A stretch of 8,539 nucleotides of DNA from Nitrospirota bacterium (lineage in GTDB: Bacteria; Nitrospirota; Nitrospiria; Nitrospirales; UBA8639), in assembly GCA_020348185.1 (NCBI GenBank), contig CP070743.1:1597762-1606300 (forward strand). Direction: 5' to 3'. Position 1 is the stretch's first letter. Each line of letters opens with the position of its first letter. The position numbers were made by a program, and so were the translations under genes. The notes beneath the pieces are model-generated. The model had not been told where the DNA came from, did not search any database, and saw only the letters and a program-made list of their open reading frames with translations. Shown piece by piece: positions 5,941 through 8,539 of this stretch.

Positions 5941-7818
5941 TTAAGGGGTGGCGCCCGTCTTTAGCTCTATGCCTTTTTCTTGCATCAGTCTCAAGAGAAG
6001 TTCTAAATTGGCTCGCGCGCCCTCGATCCCCGGGTTAATCCGCAAGGCAGCATTAAAGTGGCCCGCCGCCTCAACGTACTTCTCCTGACTGGCGAGGGCA
6101 GCACCCATGGAATTGTGGGCCTCTGCAGAATGCGGTTTCATTCTTAAGACTTCAGCATAATGCTGGATTGCCTCGGCGAATTTTCCTTGTTGGTACAAAG
6201 CAGCGCCCCAGTTTAAATGCGCGGGCTCAGAATTCGGATCCAAAAGCAGGGCCGTAGAGAAGTGATCTATGGCTTCCCCCGAACGGTTTTGCTTAAGCAA
6301 AACATTACCCAGGCCTATATGTGCATTCGGGTAATTGTTCGCTAAGCGTAGCGACTCGGTATAGTGATGCACGGCCTCGTCTAATCTCCCCTGGTCGGTT
6401 AAGACTTTACCCAGATTATGGTGAGCTAAGTAATAGTCGGGCTTGAGGCGAAGGGCAGAATAAAAGTGTTGGATGGCTTCTTGGAATCTATTTTGGTGAT
6501 ATAGTTCTTTCCCCAGATTGGTGTGGGCCATCCAAGAAGAAGGGTTTTTGGTGATCGTATCACGCCACAGCGTTTCCAAGTTTTTGTAGATGTATCCTTG
6601 CCTCCAGACCAGTGTCGCAAGCACAACGAGCAGGACAACTCCGACAGTATATCCTAAGCGCCTGGGCAAATATTGCTCCAGGCCGCTCCATAACAAGGCA
6701 ACGAATAACGCAATCAGACCTATGCTAGCCAGATATTGAAAATGATCGGCGACGAATGAAAACTGCATGGGGAAGACATCAATGAAACCCAGTGCTGGTG
6801 CGAGTGTGCCCATAAAAAACAGTACTGCCGCTAGTGGTGCTTTGCCAATCTGTTTTCGAAGGTACCAAAGCACGGCCAGAACGAGTGCTACCGACAGCGG
6901 GAAAAAATACTCCCACCAAACATGAGCATCGATATGCCAGCGCGGATAACTGAAAGTGAGCGTGGAAGGCCACAGAAGTTTACCCACGTAAAACCACAGC
7001 ACACGCCCGGCAATGAGGAAGCGATCGAGGATAGACAAGGATGTCCATTCTTCTCCTTGAGCGCCGACCACGTTTTGCTCCATCCACACGGTAGTCAGCC
7101 CTAAGGCAACACCCAAAACGAAAAACGGGATCAGTGGCACGAAATCACGCCACTGGAGTCGGTCCCGTTTCCACCACAATAAGAGAAGAATGACCGCTGG
7201 CAAGGTACAGGTAACAGTCTTGCTCAACAGGGCACAGAAGTAAAGAAGCAGTGCTAAAACGTAGAATCGCCAAGGAACTACGTAGGTGTTAGACTCTAGG
7301 GTGGCTGAATCATGGCCACCCGATTCGGTATTTCCCAAACTAAGGAAGCGGAGGTAAGCTAACAGCGACGATAAATAGAAGAAACCGGAGAGAACGTTCT
7401 TTCGCTCGGTGATCCACGCCACTGATTCCACATGGACGGGGTGAAGCGCAAACACGGCTGCGGCCAGCCATGCACCGGGCACTGACAAACGGGTGAGCAC
7501 TAGCCAAACGAGAATGGCGTTGAGCCCATGCAATATGACGTTGACGAGATGGTAGCCCAGAGGGTCCAGTTCCCAAAGATGGTACTCCACCCAGAAGGTG
7601 CTGTGAACCATGGGGTAATATTGCGGCACCGCGCCGATTTCGAACCAGATCCTGTATAATCCTTGAAGGCTTCTCAGATTCTGGTTTTCAGTAACATAGG
7701 AATCATCATCCCAGACAAAGCCGCCATCGATGGCCGGAACATAAGCGACGATTGTTATCAGAAGAAGTAAGCCTCCCCATAACACACATCTCCTCGAAGA
7801 TATTCTCCTACCTTTCAT
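5941..7818 (-). CDS. TMTC-like polytopic membrane protein with C-terminal TPRs (putative GT-C glycosyltransferase)
   Basis: A 625-aa protein. The N-terminal 410 residues contain about nine to eleven hydrophobic helices with the layout of GT-C glycosyltransferases and of eukaryotic TMTC1-4. FVWDDDSYVTEN (34-45) in the first periplasmic loop supplies the acidic motif, and LHPVHVESVAWITERKNVLSG (125-145) matches the signature LHP-HxE-W-x-R-xx-LL-like loop. The C-terminus has five 34-residue TPRs (about 425-459, 460-493, 494-527, 528-561 and 562-595) and a partial sixth, probably for protein binding. In TMTCs this architecture carries protein O-mannosylation; the bacterial homologues are largely uncharacterised, so activity here is inferred. 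Start ATG 7818 has GGAG 5-6 nt upstream. A few bases further upstream lies another ATG in a different frame. The stop codon abuts the IS6 element but lies outside it, so the C-terminus seems native. Confidence 0.85.
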   Translation of the reverse strand: MKGRRISSRRCVLWGGLLLLITIVAYVPAIDGGFVWDDDSYVTENQNLRSLQGLYRIWFEIGAVPQYYPMVHSTFWVEYHLWELDPLGYHLVNVILHGLNAILVWLVLTRLSVPGAWLAAAVFALHPVHVESVAWITERKNVLSGFFYLSSLLAYLRFLSLGNTESGGHDSATLESNTYVVPWRFYVLALLLYFCALLSKTVTCTLPAVILLLLWWKRDRLQWRDFVPLIPFFVLGVALGLTTVWMEQNVVGAQGEEWTSLSILDRFLIAGRVLWFYVGKLLWPSTLTFSYPRWHIDAHVWWEYFFPLSVALVLAVLWYLRKQIGKAPLAAVLFFMGTLAPALGFIDVFPMQFSFVADHFQYLASIGLIALFVALLWSGLEQYLPRRLGYTVGVVLLVVLATLVWRQGYIYKNLETLWRDTITKNPSSWMAHTNLGKELYHQNRFQEAIQHFYSALRLKPDYYLAHHNLGKVLTDQGRLDEAVHHYTESLRLANNYPNAHIGLGNVLLKQNRSGEAIDHFSTALLLDPNSEPAHLNWGAALYQQGKFAEAIQHYAEVLRMKPHSAEAHNSMGAALASQEKYVEAAGHFNAALRINPGIEGARANLELLLRLMQEKGIELKTGATP

Positions 7819-8042
7819 ATGGTCTCCATGCCACTACCAAGAATAGGCATTTCAAACGCTATTTTGGGGCAGGCAGAATAGTACCATAGAGGCCACGGAA
7901 GGGCCATTAGCACCTCTTTCGCACGGGATATTCCCAAGAATTGGGACACAGGGGGAGGCTTGAAATGTGTGAAGGGCAAGGGGGAGTGTTGGCTCAGAGC
8001 TGGAGCCGGATGGAAGCGAATTTTATCGGGTCTCCGGTGGGC
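7819..8042. other. Intergenic region between the TPR gene and the IS91 remnant; two small hairpins
   Basis: No coding frame is convincing here. TCCCAA-GAA-TTGGGA at 7932-7946 is a perfect 6-bp hairpin, and GGCTC (7991-7995) pairs with GAGCC (8003-8007). Such short hairpins can occur in the terminal region of IS91-family elements downstream of the transposase. A CTTG tetramer at 7959-7962 could mark the element edge, but the boundary cannot be fixed from one copy. The TPR gene's promoter must also lie here, but I found no good -35/-10 pair. Confidence 0.3.
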
Positions 8043-8539
8043 TCAGGCCGTCTGAAAGAGCGGGTAGCCCTGCACTGGCGCACGAGGTGGGGCTTTGGTG
8101 GGCAAGCCCAAATGGGCGAGGATCTTGGCAATCACTGGGGGATCTTCAATGGCGGCGATGAGCGTCACGCCCCCCCACAGTGCGAACAGAATGCTATGTC
8201 AATCCCGAACACGCGTTTGAGCAACTGGGCCCAGCTCAGGCGGGCTCGCGTTGAGGCAGAGGGAGTCTCGCCGTCCGCCCCAGCAGGGGCAGACACCTGG
8301 TCGGGCGGGCCGGGGACAATCTGAGGCCGGAGGGCCGCGTTGGGGGCAAGCACACCATGAAAGCGAATGAGATGGAGCCGGGGCCGCGGGACCAGGGCCG
8401 CCAAGCGTTGCAAAAATTCCAGCGGCGCCATCACGACATGCGTCGTCCCATCGCGGTAGGGCGTTTTCAATTGAAGCACGACCTCGCCCGTCGGTGTGCG
8501 ACTCAGCCGTTTGTGGCCAAGGGCAGGACGCGTGATGTA
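8043..8539 (-). pseudogene. IS91-family transposase, C-terminal part, frameshifted and cut by the window edge
   Basis: From the right edge the minus frame reads YITRPALGHKRLSRTPTGE, then LQLKTPYRDGTTHVV, PLEFLQRLAALVPRPRLHL, HGVLAPNAALRP, LLKRVFGIDIAFCSHCGG. This is the classic C-terminal half of IS91-type rolling-circle (HUH) transposases. The first visible Tyr may be the conserved catalytic tyrosine position. After the CxxCGG motif the frame hits TGA (8167-8165). One frame back, the expected continuation VTLIAAIEDPPVIAKILAHLGLPTKAPPR runs to a stop at 8045-8043. The shift falls in a run of seven G (C7 at 8170-8176 on the plus strand); eight would restore the family reading. It may be an inactivated copy, an assembly error or slippage. 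High GC and mobile-element identity mark it as acquired DNA. Confidence 0.85.

Noticed and set aside
5125..5946. 8-bp target-site duplication around the IS6 element
   Set aside because: GTGTGACG and GATTAAGG share no meaningful identity, and shifting the ends by one or two bases does not help.
7941..8324. 127-aa plus-strand open frame
   Set aside because: It is antisense to the recognisable IS91 transposase in high-GC DNA and has no family features.
1..8539. tRNA, rRNA, CRISPR array, toxin-antitoxin or known defence genes
   Set aside because: I read both strands for tandem repeats with spacers, tRNA-like conserved arms and known family motifs, and found none beyond the features listed.

Overview
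The window looks like an accessory stretch of a Gram-negative chromosome. A Nitrospira-like bacterium (Nitrospirota) is my best guess, because a membrane GT-C/TMTC-like TPR protein, an RpoD-like extra sigma factor and IS6/IS91 elements occur together. No rRNA, tRNA or clade-specific marker is present, so the taxon is an inference.

Left part, 1-2751, minus strand. Three co-oriented genes are read in the order HxlR-type regulator (2751-2362), ATP-grasp ligase-like protein (2266-995) and CocE/NonD-type alpha/beta hydrolase (945 to beyond base 1). The hydrolase is open at the left edge and appears to start at a TTG codon behind a good Shine-Dalgarno sequence. Spacings of 95 and 49 bp fit one transcription unit: a carboxylate-activating ligase, a serine esterase/amidase and probably their own regulator.

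Centre left, 2752-3352. A divergent intergenic region carries a TTAC-N4-GTAA inverted repeat that resembles operators of DUF24/HxlR repressors. A 62-aa zinc-ribbon protein reads away from it on the plus strand. It is followed by a short open frame overlapping a 52-aa single-span membrane protein candidate.

Centre, 3353-5113, plus strand. A 586-aa sigma-70 factor has regions 1.2, a long non-conserved insert, 2, 3 and 4. It lacks a recognisable region 1.1 and has two unusual substitutions in the normally near-invariant region 2.1/2.2.

Right part, 5133-8539. A complete IS6-family insertion sequence (about 806 bp, 18-bp terminal inverted repeats) sits between the ends of two convergent genes, with no 8-bp target duplication. 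Next is a 625-aa minus-strand protein with a TMTC-like polytopic domain and about five C-terminal TPRs. The right edge holds the frameshifted 3' part of an IS91-family rolling-circle transposase.

No complete known defence system, CRISPR array, tRNA or rRNA was seen. The most interesting candidate unit is the HxlR/ATP-grasp/CocE cassette with its divergent zinc-ribbon gene. The atypical sigma factor comes second.
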